A stretch of DNA of 64,000 nucleotides from Aphelenchoides besseyi (taxonomy: Eukaryota > Nematoda > Chromadorea > Rhabditida > Aphelenchoididae), in NCBI GenBank assembly GCA_024699855.1, contig JAMPIQ010000001.1:4092001-4156000 (forward strand), in the 5' to 3' direction. Each line of letters starts with the position of its first letter. Within the stretch, counting starts at the first letter, position 1. The notes beneath the pieces are model-generated. The model did not search any database and was not told the DNA's origin. It saw only the letters and a list, made by a program, of their open reading frames with translations. Positions 11,612-23,150 of the stretch are shown piece by piece. The position numbers were made by a program, and so were the translations under genes.

Positions 11612-12834
11612 ATGGTTGTTGGATTGAATCCCGAGGCTATCAACGGTCGTGAACTTTCAACGTTCCAATATTCCGAAGCTGGAATCATTAGCGGTTTGTT
11701 GTTGTTTCCAAGCTCATTAATCACTTTCCATTCAGGTCTAATGACTCGTGCGATAATCCAACCGCTCGATGTGCTTAAGATTCGATTTCAGGTTAAATTC
11801 TTTTTTTTTAACTAAATGAGTTGGTTTAGTTGCAAGAAGAGCCAATGCGTGGTAAAACTCGCGGAAAATATTCGGGTATCTTCCAATCCGTGAAGCTGAT
11901 TGTCAAAGAAGAGGGAGTCGGTGCATTCTGGAAAGGTAACCGATTCTCGATCTCACAATCGTCTATTCGTCTTTAGGTCATGTTCCTGCTCAAATGCTCT
12001 CGGCAATCTACGGACTAGTTCAATTCTCAACTTTCGAAATGCTAACGAAGCGAGTCTCTAAATACGAACATATGGCAACTTACAAGAAAACTGGCGATTT
12101 CTTTTGTGGAGCCGTGGCCGGCTGTTGTGCCATGACTTGTGCCATGCCTCTTGACGTGATAAGAAGTTCGTTTACAGACTTGCAGGCGTGTACATTGAAT
12201 GATTTGCAGCACGACTAGTGGCTCAAGGCGAACCAAAAATCTACAAAAGCACGTATCACGCAGCGCGAAAGATTTGGAAACACGAAAAAGTTCCTGGTTT
12301 CTTTCGTGGGATCGTTCCTTCACTATCTCAAGTAGCACCATATACTGGTAAGCAACTAAACGATCCAATTAATTAATTGTCAACTTTAGGTCTTCAATTT
12401 GCTCTTTACAACTTTTTCTCAAAACGTTGGAATAAATATTTGGGTCACGGTATTTTACATCAACCTTAACGTTTTCTATTCTTTGGCTTTCAGAATCAAC
12501 GGGCGCTTTATTTTGTGGTGCTACAGCTGGAACATTGGCCAAAACAGCGCTCTATCCATTGGATTTGATTCGACACAGACTACAAGTATGTTGACAGCCA
12601 CAAGTTATGGAAAATTCATGTTTCTAGGTGAATGCTGCAATTCGGAGAGGTTTCGGTAAAACGTCCGTTCACAAAGGAATGTTCAAATCACTAACGAAAA
12701 TCGTCAGACGTGAAGGTTTGCTCGGTCTCTTCAAAGGTCTTTCACCATCGATGGTCAAAGCAGGAGCGAATTCCGGGTGCTCGTTTCTGTTTTATGAGTT
12801 AGCGTGTGATATTATCCGACGAAAGGCTACTTGA
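11612..12834 (+). CDS. SLC25A19: Mitochondrial thiamine pyrophosphate carrier (SLC25A19-like)
   Basis: A member of the mitochondrial carrier family in the inner membrane. The protein has three repeats with the signature P-x-D-x-[IVL]-[KR]: Q-P-L-D-V-L-K-I-R (about 11760), M-P-L-D-V-I-R (about 12150) and Y-P-L-D-L-I-R (about 12555). Sequence around A-F-W-K-G-H-V-P-A-Q and F-K-G-L-S-P-S closely follows human SLC25A19, which imports thiamine pyrophosphate into the matrix. The start agrees with the short N-terminus of the human protein (M-V-G ... D-G-R-N). Introns are GT-AG, and AATAAA lies at 12846-12851, just after the stop. Substrate is inferred from homology. Confidence 0.92.
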
Positions 12835-13031
12835 TAGGATCAGTCAATAAACTTTAGTTGTGAATCTAGTCATAATTTTGTTTTCCGAGTTGTTTTAAAC
12901 AAATTTGCTCAATTCGAAAGCGACAGCTTGTGTACTGAGATTGTGATTTTAATTCATTTTTGAATAAAACTACCCACTTATCTTACTTACAATTTCTTTT
13001 ATGTTTGGATCATTTCTTACTTTTCGAAAAT

Positions 13032-14341
13032 ATGGTTCTTATTAAAGACAAGTTCAGGAAATGCTTCGCACCAATGAATTTTGATGCCTTGCCGTTCATA
13101 TTTAAACGGGATGTAATGTAAGTGTTCGTAAAGAGTATTTGCTTTTGGACATCAACTTCCAGTGACTATGCGACACTGAACAATCCAACTGTTCTGTTGG
13201 CTTTTCGATTATTAAACAAAGAGTGGAAGCAGCTGGTTGAAGCCGTGCTCAACAAACGAAGCTGGTACATTCAAGCAAGACGCTTGAACTTTCCTCGTCT
13301 TTCAAGAATAGTAAGAGAATATTGCGTCAATTTTGCAATCCTTCATTCAGGCCAACATTGATCCAAATGTTCGCATTTTGCGAGGCTTGAATACACTCGT
13401 CGACGAAGACAACGATACGGCAAATGGAAGTCCGGATTTTGCGGGCGAACTACATCTGCTACGGGAGTTTATTGAGAAGCCGAAAAGTGAACTCAATTGC
13501 CGGATTCTGTTTCTTCACGGAACTTCGGGAAATGGAACAACACATCTCTTGCGACAACTAGCCGATCATTACTCCGCTTGTTACGACGTTGTCTTTATCG
13601 ATGGTCTTTTATTTGACTTTAATCCTGATGCAAAAAAGATTAGTCAGAAGTTGGATGAGCTGAAGTAAGTTTTGATGACCCAGTTATTTAACATTGATGG
13701 AAACTTTAGACAACAAAAACGGGTATTGTTGATTATTGACGACGCAGACAAACTGTTTCTCGACTATATTTCTTCCATTGGTGGTAATCTCAATTCGCCT
13801 CAATGGTACGCTCAACGCGATGGACTTCTCAAGTTGTTCAATCAGCTAACGCAACTGGAAAACGACATACGGGTCATTTTGACATCGAATGAGTCGACTT
13901 TGTGGAATGATGAATTGAAAAGTGAACGATCATTTGCGTTTAAGTCAATCTCGTAATTCAGAACACATCGAACTCGTCATTCACATTCCATATAAAAATC
14001 AACGCGAACGCCTTCGACTGTTATATCAATTCACAAGGGACATGCGTTTGTGTTCGTCGATATCTCTTGAGTCGATAGTCAAAAGATTGAACGGCCATGT
14101 GGTGAAAGCTCTGCATTGCGTTTGTCAGAAAGCTGCAGCGTTGGCGATCTTAAACGGGACAAATGTTGTGGAAGAGCGATTCTTTGACAAAGCGATCCAA
14201 CATGTGAGTATTCTTCTTTGTTTGTTTATATCTGAATTTTAGGTTGTTTTTCGTCAGGGAATTCGTCCCTTCGTAATACGTCCGAAACCGAATATTTCGT
14301 CCATAAGAAACCCATTAACTTTGCCGAATAAAGGTTCATAA
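13032..14341 (+). CDS. Divergent AAA+ ATPase-fold protein with degenerate Walker A
   Basis: About six exons. After about 95 residues comes an AAA+ core: P-loop position G-T-S-G-N-G-T-T-H (13519-13545), Walker B V-L-L-I-I-D-D-A-D (about 13725), a sensor-1-like R-V-I-L-T-S-N (about 13870) and a helical lid region after H-I-P-Y-K-N-Q-R-E-R. The P-loop lysine that contacts ATP phosphate is replaced by Thr, and no clear arginine finger is seen. Nucleotide hydrolysis is therefore doubtful. The lid has a loose likeness to ATAD3 (E-R-L-x-x-x-Y), but I would not name it. It ends 54 bp from the convergent TIPIN gene. Confidence 0.7.
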
Positions 14342-14394
14342 AAGTACTTCATAGTGATTGAATTCGTATAAATACATGAAAGAACGTCAAACGG

Positions 14395-15082
14395 TCAACA
14401 GAGGTGAACTGGAACGTATTCCTTGGCCGATTTCTTTAATTTCTTTTTCGGAGGTTCTTTTTCATTTTTCTCGATTTCGTCTGCATTTTCATCGTCTTCA
14501 TTCTTCTCCTCAAAGTCGCCATCGTCCAACGCCATGCCCATTCGTAGTTTTGTCATGTACGTCTAAAGCTCGGAATAACTAACCGCTTAAAGAAGTCAAC
14601 TCACTTTAGTCGGTCGTTTTCTGCCCAACTGCTCTGTTTTGATGAGGAAATCATCGAATGTCATCGACGGACACAAACGATGCGCCCACAATTCCATTCG
14701 CTGCATAATCTCTGACAAATCAGTGTACTGAACAAAATTGAGTCAACGAATGAAATTCACGGCATACCGGCGATTTCCCTTCAGTCGGAAGTTTGAAGTC
14801 CTCGAACGATTTTCGAAGTGCCACCAATCCTTTCGGCCCAATCAATTCACGTTCCGTGTACTTGAATCGTGGTTTCAACTCTCGTTTCCTTTCGCGAGCA
14901 TCCTTCTCCTGTCGAGCAGCAAGATCCCCAACAAACTTGTCGTATTCGTGATCTAAAACACAAAGTCATAGAAATCAATCAGCCGACCAACTTTTTCCAG
15001 CATCTTCATCGTTTTCGTCGTTCACCTCAATTGCTTGATCCGCGTAAATTTGATCAAAGTCGTCGAAATCGACTTCCATCAT
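14395..15082 (-). CDS. TIPIN: TIPIN/Swi3 replication-fork protection protein
   Basis: Partner of Timeless in the fork protection complex in the nucleus. Four exons; the start at 15082 is followed by a very acidic N-terminus. The Swi3 domain follows: K-P-R-F-K-Y, L-I-G-P-K-G-L-x-A-L-R (about 14840), then M-E-L-W-A-H-R-L-C-P (about 14690) and F-D-D-F-L-x-K-x-E-x-L-G, matching the diagnostic animal and yeast pattern. The C-terminal part is acidic and then Lys-rich (K-K-K-L-K-K), probably a nuclear localisation signal. It is shorter than human TIPIN because the C-terminal extension is reduced. The stop lies close to the end of the neighbouring plus-strand gene, so their 3' ends may overlap. Confidence 0.9.
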
Positions 15083-15668
15083 TTCGAAAGATGGTCGCAA
15101 AGCGTGTGGAATAAAAATTCAACAGCTCGTCAAAAGCAAAAAGATTTCCCGCCATTTTTGCTTTCTGTTTAGAAGTGCTTTGCAATATTCTCGCGTATAC
15201 TCGGTGTAATGGAATAGGTGAGTACTTTGTCTGCAGCAAAATGAATCGAATTAAAAGCTGTTTCATTCAGATCTAATCTCTAGAAACAACATCATTGCGT
15301 GAATGCGTTCACAACTAATTGAAACATTATAACAACAAGCTTGCAATAACGAGAACATAAAAAGGACCCGATGACCTTCGCTTCTGTGCTCTCTTAGTAA
15401 ACATTTTGTTTTGAACCTCGATTTTATAGGCCAAGTTGTAACGCGTTATGTTACGGAACTTGATCAACGTGTACAACACCAAACTTAATGGTCTAATATT
15501 GCAAATTCACGGTTGTCAACTTGAAACTCACTCTAACACAAACAGATAGAATTTGTGTTGTCAAGTTGCGTAGCAAATTTCTTACACTGTGGCAGCATAG
15601 AAGATTTCCACTCAATCTGATTTCCCGCAGTAGGACATAACACTCAACTCATCGATACAAAACGACTA

Positions 15669-15987
15669 TCAAAATGTCAAAGTCATCAGGTTCTGCACAA
15701 TTTGGAATCGACAATCGAAGTAGGTGTCCAGTATCGTCTCGCAAACGATACATGAATTCATCGGAATCTGCTGTTCAAATTCAGCATCAGACGCAGTCAA
15801 TTTGAGTCTTTTGCCGAGTGGTCTCAATCGTTCCAGAAAACTTGAAACATTTTCATTCGCTTCTTGTCCCTAATAGAAGAGATAAGTCATTGTAGAGGCT
15901 TGGGAAGTTGCAGTCGTATACGACTTTACTAGTGCACTCTTCATTTTTGCGTACTTGATGTTTGCTACTCTCAATCTTTCGAATCAT
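15669..15987 (-). pseudogene. Possible retrotransposon gag remnant
   Basis: Two exon-like blocks, joined by a GT-AG intron near 15870-15925, encode about 77 residues. The pattern V-S-S-F-L-E-R-L-R-P-L-G-K-R-L resembles the helical part of Ty3/gypsy-type gag proteins. No protease, polymerase or long terminal repeat is visible around it. It could equally be a small host gene of unknown family. Confidence 0.25.
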
Positions 15988-16911
15988 TGTCAGGCATATT
16001 CATTCGAAAGCAAAGTTCAGAAAGTTTCATTTCATCAGTGCATTGCGAAATTTGACAGTTCATAAAACCTTTAAATTTCATAATGCATTCCGGAAACGAT
16101 TATGTTTCTCTTTAAAAATTATTCTTACAACTCTTCTGTCTTTGCAAAAACCAACATCTGCTTGGTATATGACTGCGCTGAAAGTTACCGTTCGTTCTTG
16201 ACTCATGTTTGTTTCAATACGTAATTTAACTCCGTTATGCTATAAATTCGCAGATTCGGGCGTTCCACTCAAAATTTCCGGACACTGAAATATTGAACAC
16301 TAAACGAACTATCACACGGATGCAGGAATACCCATGGACAAGTAACCTTGACAGCCGACTAAATGAAACGGGCAGCTAAATTTTCCGCCATCTTTCGAGT
16401 TCCTTCGTCTTTTTCTGCGGTTTCACACGAGAAGCAATTGACTGAATGGTTACATTTTGGAGCTGCAACAGTGCTATTTGACAGGCAAAGGGCTTTTGGC
16501 GGTCGAGTAAGCTGCCAAGTCGATAGTGCAGAAGGTTGAGCTGAATGAGTGCGGATTCAAAAAGACGCGGAAACATTTGCAATTAAGACTCAGTTTGTTT
16601 CCAACTCTTGGACTGCTGACGCACTTTGTTTCGATTCGACGTCCCAGTTTACTTCCTGAGCACTGCAGAATAAAAGTTTAATCCAATGACCACTGGAAAT
16701 TTCCTTTTATTTTGCACTTGTTGTCATTCGTGTGCTGAAAATGCAAAATCCGTCGCATTTGTTTTCAATTTTGTGCTTTTTACTCCAAAATTTCAAACGA
16801 CTTTTGAAGAGGATTACTCTCATTGAATTTGTTCATTGAGATTGTGAAAACCTTCGAGTCGGTTTGGGGCTCAACGCGCAATTTGCACATTTTAACGGAA
16901 CTTTCTAGCAA
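15988..16911. other. Intergenic region upstream of the SANT-like gene
   Basis: No supported gene. A minus-strand frame at 16376-16582 has no recognisable motif. The stretch before 16912 is T-rich and is a plausible promoter or 5' leader. Confidence 0.3.
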
Positions 16912-17864
16912 ATGGACAACATTCACTCACTGGTGACCGCATGTGAACGCAAAACCACAGCTGCTGGATACCCTCATTCATCCGTGAAGATCAAATCGAA
17001 AGATCGAATTTACGCTCGTCGTCTAACATTAGCTAAGGCTGTACAGAAGCGCAAACACATTCTTTTTGGGAATAACAGTTCGTACTCATGCGACAAGGAT
17101 TCGACTGACGATCAAACGAAACTCAACGAGTTGAGAGGTCATGCTTGGGAGTCAGTTCGTCAAGAGCTTATAGCTCATGGTTTTAAGGAGTTTGAGTTAA
17201 AGACACGGATGGATGTTCAAAAGACTGATTGGCAACATGTACGTCGACTAGTAATGGACAAGCGAAAAAAATATCCACATCTAAAAGATGAACCATCGAC
17301 AGAAGTGAGTTCAAGTTGTAATTTCTCTTTAATCTTACAATTTAGTTAGACGATGTTGTTTACGACATAGTCAATTCAGTTGGACGCGGTTATTATTCGA
17401 AGGACAATTCCGAACACACAACTGAGCTTGACATCGATGTGCTTCAAGATCTTCCACAGACAGCGAATTTCATCAATGCTTCGCTTTCGGCTCTGTCTCC
17501 ATCAGGAGATGAACTGGAGTTAAGCGCGAGTGAAAATGGGCACTTACCGCAACTAAGTCAAGTACATCACGGTTTAATTCATTTGATCACGTTCTCTCTT
17601 TAGCTTCTTGGTCTCAGCAACGACTATCAATCTCACAATTCAACCAGTTTCGAAGCGAACGACTTGAACGCTGAGATTCTGAAGAATCGTGTACAACGAG
17701 AAAAACAACTTCTGATTCAGGAAAAGATTCGAACGGAAATCGAACAACAACGTTTACTTCAAGAACGAATTCGAAGCAAATTGCTTTTGATGAAGTTGAC
17801 AAAAGAAAGTCCTGAAATGGCAACCGAATTCGCTCATCAACTCAAAGATAGTAATCTCCAGTGA
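16912..17864 (+). CDS. Myb/SANT-like DNA-binding regulatory protein
   Basis: Three exons (16912-17304, about 17346-17562, about 17603-17864) encode about 290 residues. The N-terminal half has a SANT/Myb-like trihelix pattern: H-A-W-E-S-V-R-Q-E-L near 17145, then D-W-Q-H-V-R-R-L near 17225, with basic spacers. The middle is acidic and Ser-rich. The C-terminal 60 residues form a charged coiled coil (repeated R-E-K-Q, E-Q-Q-R, Q-E-R-I). This layout is common in Myb/SANT-like regulators derived from or related to PIF-type transposon proteins. DNA binding is inferred. AATAAA lies at 17963-17968. Confidence 0.65.
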
Positions 17865-18386
17865 TGTTGTTTCCTGTGCACAACCGTTATATCGTTCTTG
17901 TCAAGTCCACTCCGGGTCTCATTTCTATGCGTTTGATCTTGGTATGATTATGTTTTTGCAAAAATAAACAGTCCTTCGTGAACCACAATGTTGCTTGAAA
18001 GCAATTAGCACGAGAAAAAAGCATGAATCAGTTTTCGTTGGCAAAATGTTTTGTTACAAGTGAGGTAGTCAGCGACGACAAATGAGTGCGCAAATACGCT
18101 CCAACGATTCGCCGGGATCAACGACGAACATCAACAGCCAACAGATCGTTTTTCAGAAAACAAAAGGGAAACCTCACCACCGGAGTTTTCAAAACACATC
18201 TCGATCGTATGTTGGAAATTGGAAAAAAACCGAAAATCAAAGAGCTCCACCATTCCACTGTGAGGCTTCCAACTTAATGCGGAACATAAATCCGCTGAGT
18301 ATATTTTTTATTTTTTGCGCAATCGCTTCTCAATTCTGTTTGTCGGTAATCGGAGCAGAAATTCGTCCATCGATTTCAATCAACAA

Positions 18387-20651
18387 ATGGCACGGGTAGC
18401 ACCAAATGATAACGAGCCGGTGATTTCTTCTCAATCGGCTTCACGATGGCACGGTCAGTTTGGATGTTGAATACGTAGAAGAACAGCTCTTTTAGTGCCG
18501 GCGGAGCGACTTGCTGGAGGAGAAACTGCGGCAAAGTGGAAGAGTAAGATCAAGGTGGGATAATTGGCTTCAAGTCGATTTCAGAACTGACTGTTGCTCA
18601 AAAAGTTCAGCGGGTGGTTGGAATCGTTTTCAAGATTATTTTGCTCTTCACTATTATTTTCGCTTTCATTTGCACTCTTGGACTTTTGACTGATGCTTTC
18701 AAATTGATTGGAGTTCGTGGAATCGGTAGTGTCAATTTCTAATTAGCAAGTGGAATACGATCTTTAGGTCAAACCATAAAACGCAGTTCTATCATTCAAA
18801 ATCCCGTAGCTGCCTCGATTCTGGGAATGATGTCGACCTTAGTTTTGCAAAACGGTTCAACGTTAGTGAGCATTTTGGTTGGAATGGTGGCATCCGGACG
18901 TAAATGGAAGAAGAAACGCCCAAGTAAATAAACTATTTCTAGTCATTACTGTACATCACGCCTTACCAATCATAATCGGTTCGGAGTTGGGAGCATCGCT
19001 TACCAACGCCTTAATCAGGTGATTAGAATACACAAATGAAATGAAGTTGAAATTTCTAGTTTGGCACAATCCGGAGATCGGAATAGGTTTCGACGAAGTT
19101 TTGCAGCTGCAACTATGAATGATGCTTTCAACATTCTCAACTACATGGTTCTTTTACCTTGTGAAATTTCGTTTGGCGCGGTTGAGAAACTTAGTGCTAT
19201 GATGGTACAACCGTTAGTCGGAACCAAAGGAGCCGAACTGAAAACTTTGAATCTACTTACTGATCCTCTTCTTGAAGAGATCGTCCATGTATGATTTCTG
19301 CTCCAATTTATTTCAATTGAAATTTATGTTTTTAGATAGATGATGATGCAATCAATGCAGCAATTAATGCAGGCGAGAATCACAGCATACCGATTGGACG
19401 CGATACGTTCATTTATCGGTGTATTGATTTGGACACAAAAGAAATTGATCCGGATTGTTTGTCATAAATTGAATTCATCGTCTAATCGTTTGAACTTTCA
19501 GGTCCCTACAATCATTTGTTTGCTTATTCTCTGTGGTCGGACGCAATGATCGGATCTATACTTCTTGGCATTGCTATACTTGCGCTGATCTGTTGTTTAG
19601 TTGGCATCGTTCAAACGTTGCAATCGCTTTTGGCAGGACGAGTTGCTGTTATAGCTCGGAAACTGTTGGATCAAGAGTGTCCAGCACCTTTTCAGTTTCT
19701 GACGGGTTATTTGGTTATGTTCATTGGCTGTTTGATTGTTATTGTGGTTTGTTTTGTTCCATTCAAACACACTCATTAACAACTTAAGGTTCAATCGAAT
19801 ACGGTGCTAAGATCGGCACTTACTCCACTGGTCGGTATTGGTGTTGTCACATTGGATCGACTCTACCCGTTGCTCTTGGGTGCAAATGTTGGCTCATCGT
19901 TCGTTGGTATTGTTGCATCATTGTCCGCAGATCCAGCTAAATTACGAGAGTAGTCATATACATTGGTTTTAAAATCGACACGAAACGTTTAGAACACTTC
20001 AAATTGCGTTGTGTGAAACGTTGTGTAACGTTTTTGGAGTTCTGGCCTTCTATCCAATACCCTTTCTGCGACAACTACCGATGAAAATTGCGATGACTCT
20101 TGGCGATTTGACAGCAACTTATCGATGGTTTTCATTGGTTTACATTGCTCTTTTCTTTTTTATAACTCCTGGTATACAAACAGCTAATTAATCGAAGTAA
20201 TTGACTGTTTCAGCATCATTATTGGCGCTTTCATTGTTGTCCACTTATGTTATGGTTATTGTTCTGTCAATGTTTATATCATTTATTTTCACGATTGTTC
20301 TTATCAACCGACTTCAGGTTAGTTTCTGTCTACAATACACGTCTAATTACTGGCTTTCAGAAATCGCATCCCGATTGTTTGCCTCAATTTCTAAGAACCT
20401 GGGATTTCTTGCCTTTAGCTTTCCACTCCTTAGGTCCATACGACGCGCTGATCAGCAAGTATTTTTCGATGTTTGCTTGTTGTCGAAATCATTTCATTAC
20501 TCCCGCTCAAGAACCACCTCCAGCCGAACTGTTAGGTACAATAGCAAAAGATCGAAAGACCGAAGAAGTTGAAGAAAATCGAGCTGCGTTCATTCGTGAA
20601 ATCATAAGATCGCCTCCATCTCATCTGGATACACGAAGTGGTTATGTTTAG
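18387..20651 (+). CDS. SLC34-family (type II Na/phosphate) cotransporter relative with altered QSSS motifs
   Basis: Polytopic plasma-membrane transporter with about eleven exons. The inverted-repeat architecture of SLC34 is clear. In repeat 1, the QSSS position reads Q-N-G-S-T (18848-18862), followed by H-H-A-L-P-I-I-I-G-S-E-L-G-A-S. In repeat 2, Q-S-N-T (19792-19803) precedes R-S-A-L-T-P-L-V-G-I-G-V and L-L-G-A-N-V-G-S-S. In characterised SLC34 proteins both sites are QSSS and line the Na/phosphate path, so both are changed here. A large extracellular loop lies between the repeats. The start at 18387 was chosen because it opens directly into the frame; the upstream 18082-18399 frame does not join well. 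AATAAA lies at 20766-20771. Family confident, substrate uncertain. Confidence 0.85.
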
Positions 20652-20854
20652 TCGACAATCTTCGTAATCCTTTCGCTTACACTGCTAATCCAACCGGTTT
20701 TTATTTGATATTTATTGCATTTTGATGTGAAACGGGAATGTTTTAGACTCAAACTGTCGCTTAGAAATAAATGAGCAATTTCACCCATGCGAATGGCCCG
20801 AAATACAAAAAAAGATGTTGATTTAACAGTTAATCTAACAGAAACAATAGGCAG

Positions 20855-21851
20855 TTATTCGGCATCGTTCTTGTGAACTGCGAACGGAGTTTCTACTGGA
20901 ATATGTCCCGCTGAAACAATCACAACGTCCTTCTCTGGTTTATCGCCCTAAAACAGTAAACATAGTAAACGATTGCGAACAATTCAAAACTTACGCCTTT
21001 GGTTTTGGTATTTTCGATTGTGTGAACAACGTCCATTCCTTCAAGAACCTTGCCAAACACCACGTGACGTCCATCAAGCCAAGAAGTTTTCTTGACAGTG
21101 ATGAAAAATTGACTGCCGTTTGTATCTTTGCCTTAAAAAAGTTTGTACAAGAGCACTCAGTGGTCGTTTACCTGCATTAGCCATCGATAACCATCCGGCA
21201 CCGTAATGTTTCAACTTGAAGTTTTCGTCGGGGAATTTTTCACCCCAAATCTGAAGAAAGAATGTAAGTTATTCGAGCGTCACGATGACAACAATCATAC
21301 CGACTTGCCTCCAGTTCCATCGCCCTGAATGATCGAAAACGTATTGAAAAGCATGATCAGAACTCACCTTCGTGAAGTCTCCGCCTTGAATCATGAACTC
21401 TTTAATGACTCTGAAAAAAGCTAATCAACGAAGAAATTAGTGCAGTCAACCAGCAAAAAGACATTGTCAAACCGTAGTTCAAATGTCTACTTGCTGAATG
21501 ATCTCAACTGAAAATCTTGCCTGTGGAATGTTGATCCGGTGTATCCTTCCTAAAGCCAAATTCAGAAGTTCAACAAAAATAAACGACTTACGCCTTTTGG
21601 ACGTTTAGCCAATTCAATAAAGTTTTCAACAGTTTTTGGCACCTAAAATAAAATACGATTAAAGAATCTTTTATGCATGAACTCACCGTCTTTCCGAACA
21701 AACCGATGACAATTCGGCCAACTTCCTCATCGCCTATCTTGATGTCAAAATAGACTTTGTCCGTCACCTTCGGACCTTTCGGTTTGTCATCTTCTGCACC
21801 GGAAACGACCAAAAGACCGTAACAGAAAAGAACGAAAATCGACGACTTCAT
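20855..21851 (-). CDS. PPIB: Secretory-pathway cyclophilin (cyclophilin B-like peptidyl-prolyl isomerase)
   Basis: Catalyses cis-trans isomerisation of prolyl bonds during folding in the ER. The start at 21851 opens a signal peptide ([12 protein letters not shown]), then K-V-Y-F-D-I-K-I. Active-site and cyclosporin-binding segments are intact: [39 protein letters not shown]. About seven exons. The intron after F-H-R begins GC rather than GT (21519-21520 on the minus strand). The C-terminus (H-K-N-D-A-E) is not a KDEL signal, as in other cyclophilin B proteins. Confidence 0.93.
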
Positions 21852-22172
21852 CGTCCGACAACTGAAATCGACACGCGAATTAGCCAAACCAATGAATTAG
21901 CGATAAGCAAATTGGTTATGCCGACGTGTACAAGCTCCGCACCTCACTTCTCGCGTTCGTAACAGAGAATCACAAGAAGTGCAGAGACGAACACTCCGCA
22001 CGAGACCATTGAGTTTGCTGGAGACTGTGGTCGTAGATTATGGTGTTTCATAAACTTCAATTTCAATGGTTTTTGTTAACGCCAATTACTTTCAACAAAT
22101 GTTTATTGTTGGATTTTTGTTAGGAAGCAGATTGACGACAGAGATCTTTTGCGTGAGAATAAATGCGATCCG

Positions 22173-22548
22173 TCAAACCGATCGAGATGCGGCATCGTTT
22201 TCGAGCATCAACTCGACAGGGTTCACGGAGTAGAAGAACGGCGAGATACGAATTGGCGTAGCTCGACGACGTTTCCATTTCTGCAATTCGGATTCTTCGT
22301 CGTTTGCTTCAACGGGCGAATTGGTTTGAGTTGGCGGTGTGGCGGTTGCAACTTCACGTTGAGCTTTCAATCGCTGTTGACGAGCGTCGTGATAAGCGGG
22401 TCGAGCGAGAAACATTTTGATCGGATCACTGAATCACAATAATCGTAGTTGAACAGAAATGAACTCACCTGTAAAATTTCGATAATCCATGATACGCATC
22501 AACAAATACGACTAACGAGAATAATGCTACGAGAATACGAGAATTCAT
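22173..22548 (-). CDS. Putative secreted peptide precursor, about 110 residues
   Basis: Two exons joined by a GT-AG intron of about 40 bp. The first encodes a signal peptide (N-S-R-I-L-V-A-L-F-S-L-V-V-F). The mature part is Gln/Thr/Pro-rich, then reaches a strong basic site (K-W-K-R-R-R) that a furin-like protease could cut. This would release a C-terminal segment of about 30 residues containing S-P-F-F-Y-S-V-N-P-V. There are no cysteines. It could be a neuropeptide or growth-factor-like precursor, or simply a small secreted protein. I recognise no family. Confidence 0.5.
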
Positions 22549-22899
22549 TTTGCTTCTTAACCTAAACATTCAATTGAACAATGAGTTTAAGTAGAAACTT
22601 TAAAGTGGCACGAAACATTTGACAACCGAAAAAACTGTTGGCTACCGTAGCAAACATGAAGTAACTCAATCTTTGAGACGCGTTGTTTCCAAACAAAAAG
22701 GGAGTTTGAAGTGGTAGGGCTTTCAAGATTACATCCTTTCATTTCTCAATTGTTTATGGATGGCCGCAAACCATCAACTTTCCATTTGTCAACTAAAAGA
22801 CCTGCCGGAAACCCATTGAACGTCACAAAAATTGTTCGAGGTGGGCGGTAGGAAACAGAAATCAGCAACGTCATAAACTCAATTGTCTCAACATACCAT

Positions 22900-23150
22900 T
22901 CAGTAAAAAACATTCGACATTTCTGCGAAATAGTCAATTATACGCTTCACAAGCGAAATCTCTTTTCTGTACAATGTCTCGTTCTCATCCTCGATTGGAA
23001 GTTTGAGAGCTTGTTGAGCCATTGATATACTTGTCATTTGCACGGTATTCAACGCGTGATTACTGTGTGAGTAAATTGTTCGTCAGAATCATCAGTTGTG
23101 TTATACTTGTAGTTTTCTGTGACTTCAAAAAACCTTTTCAACTCAAGAGT
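22900..23150 (-). CDS. Exons of a possible small gene (C-terminal part)
   Basis: Two exon-like blocks (23107-23150 and 22900-23062) joined by a GT-AG intron give about 68 residues. The stretch is helical and charged, with S-M-A-Q-Q-A-L-K-L-P and Y-R-K-E-I-S-L-V-K-R-I. A possible further exon lies near 23230-23250, but no start codon is evident. No family recognised. It may be a small coiled-coil subunit or not a gene at all. Confidence 0.3.

Noticed and set aside
12440..12495. Continuation of the carrier exon through the downstream TAA
   Set aside because: A GT donor earlier in the exon (after the codon pair for G-H) joins in frame to the next exon and restores the carrier alignment.
18082..18399. 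Open frame with a hydrophobic segment just upstream of the SLC34-like gene
   Set aside because: It overlaps the chosen start in another frame and does not join the transporter exons; probably 5' leader sequence.
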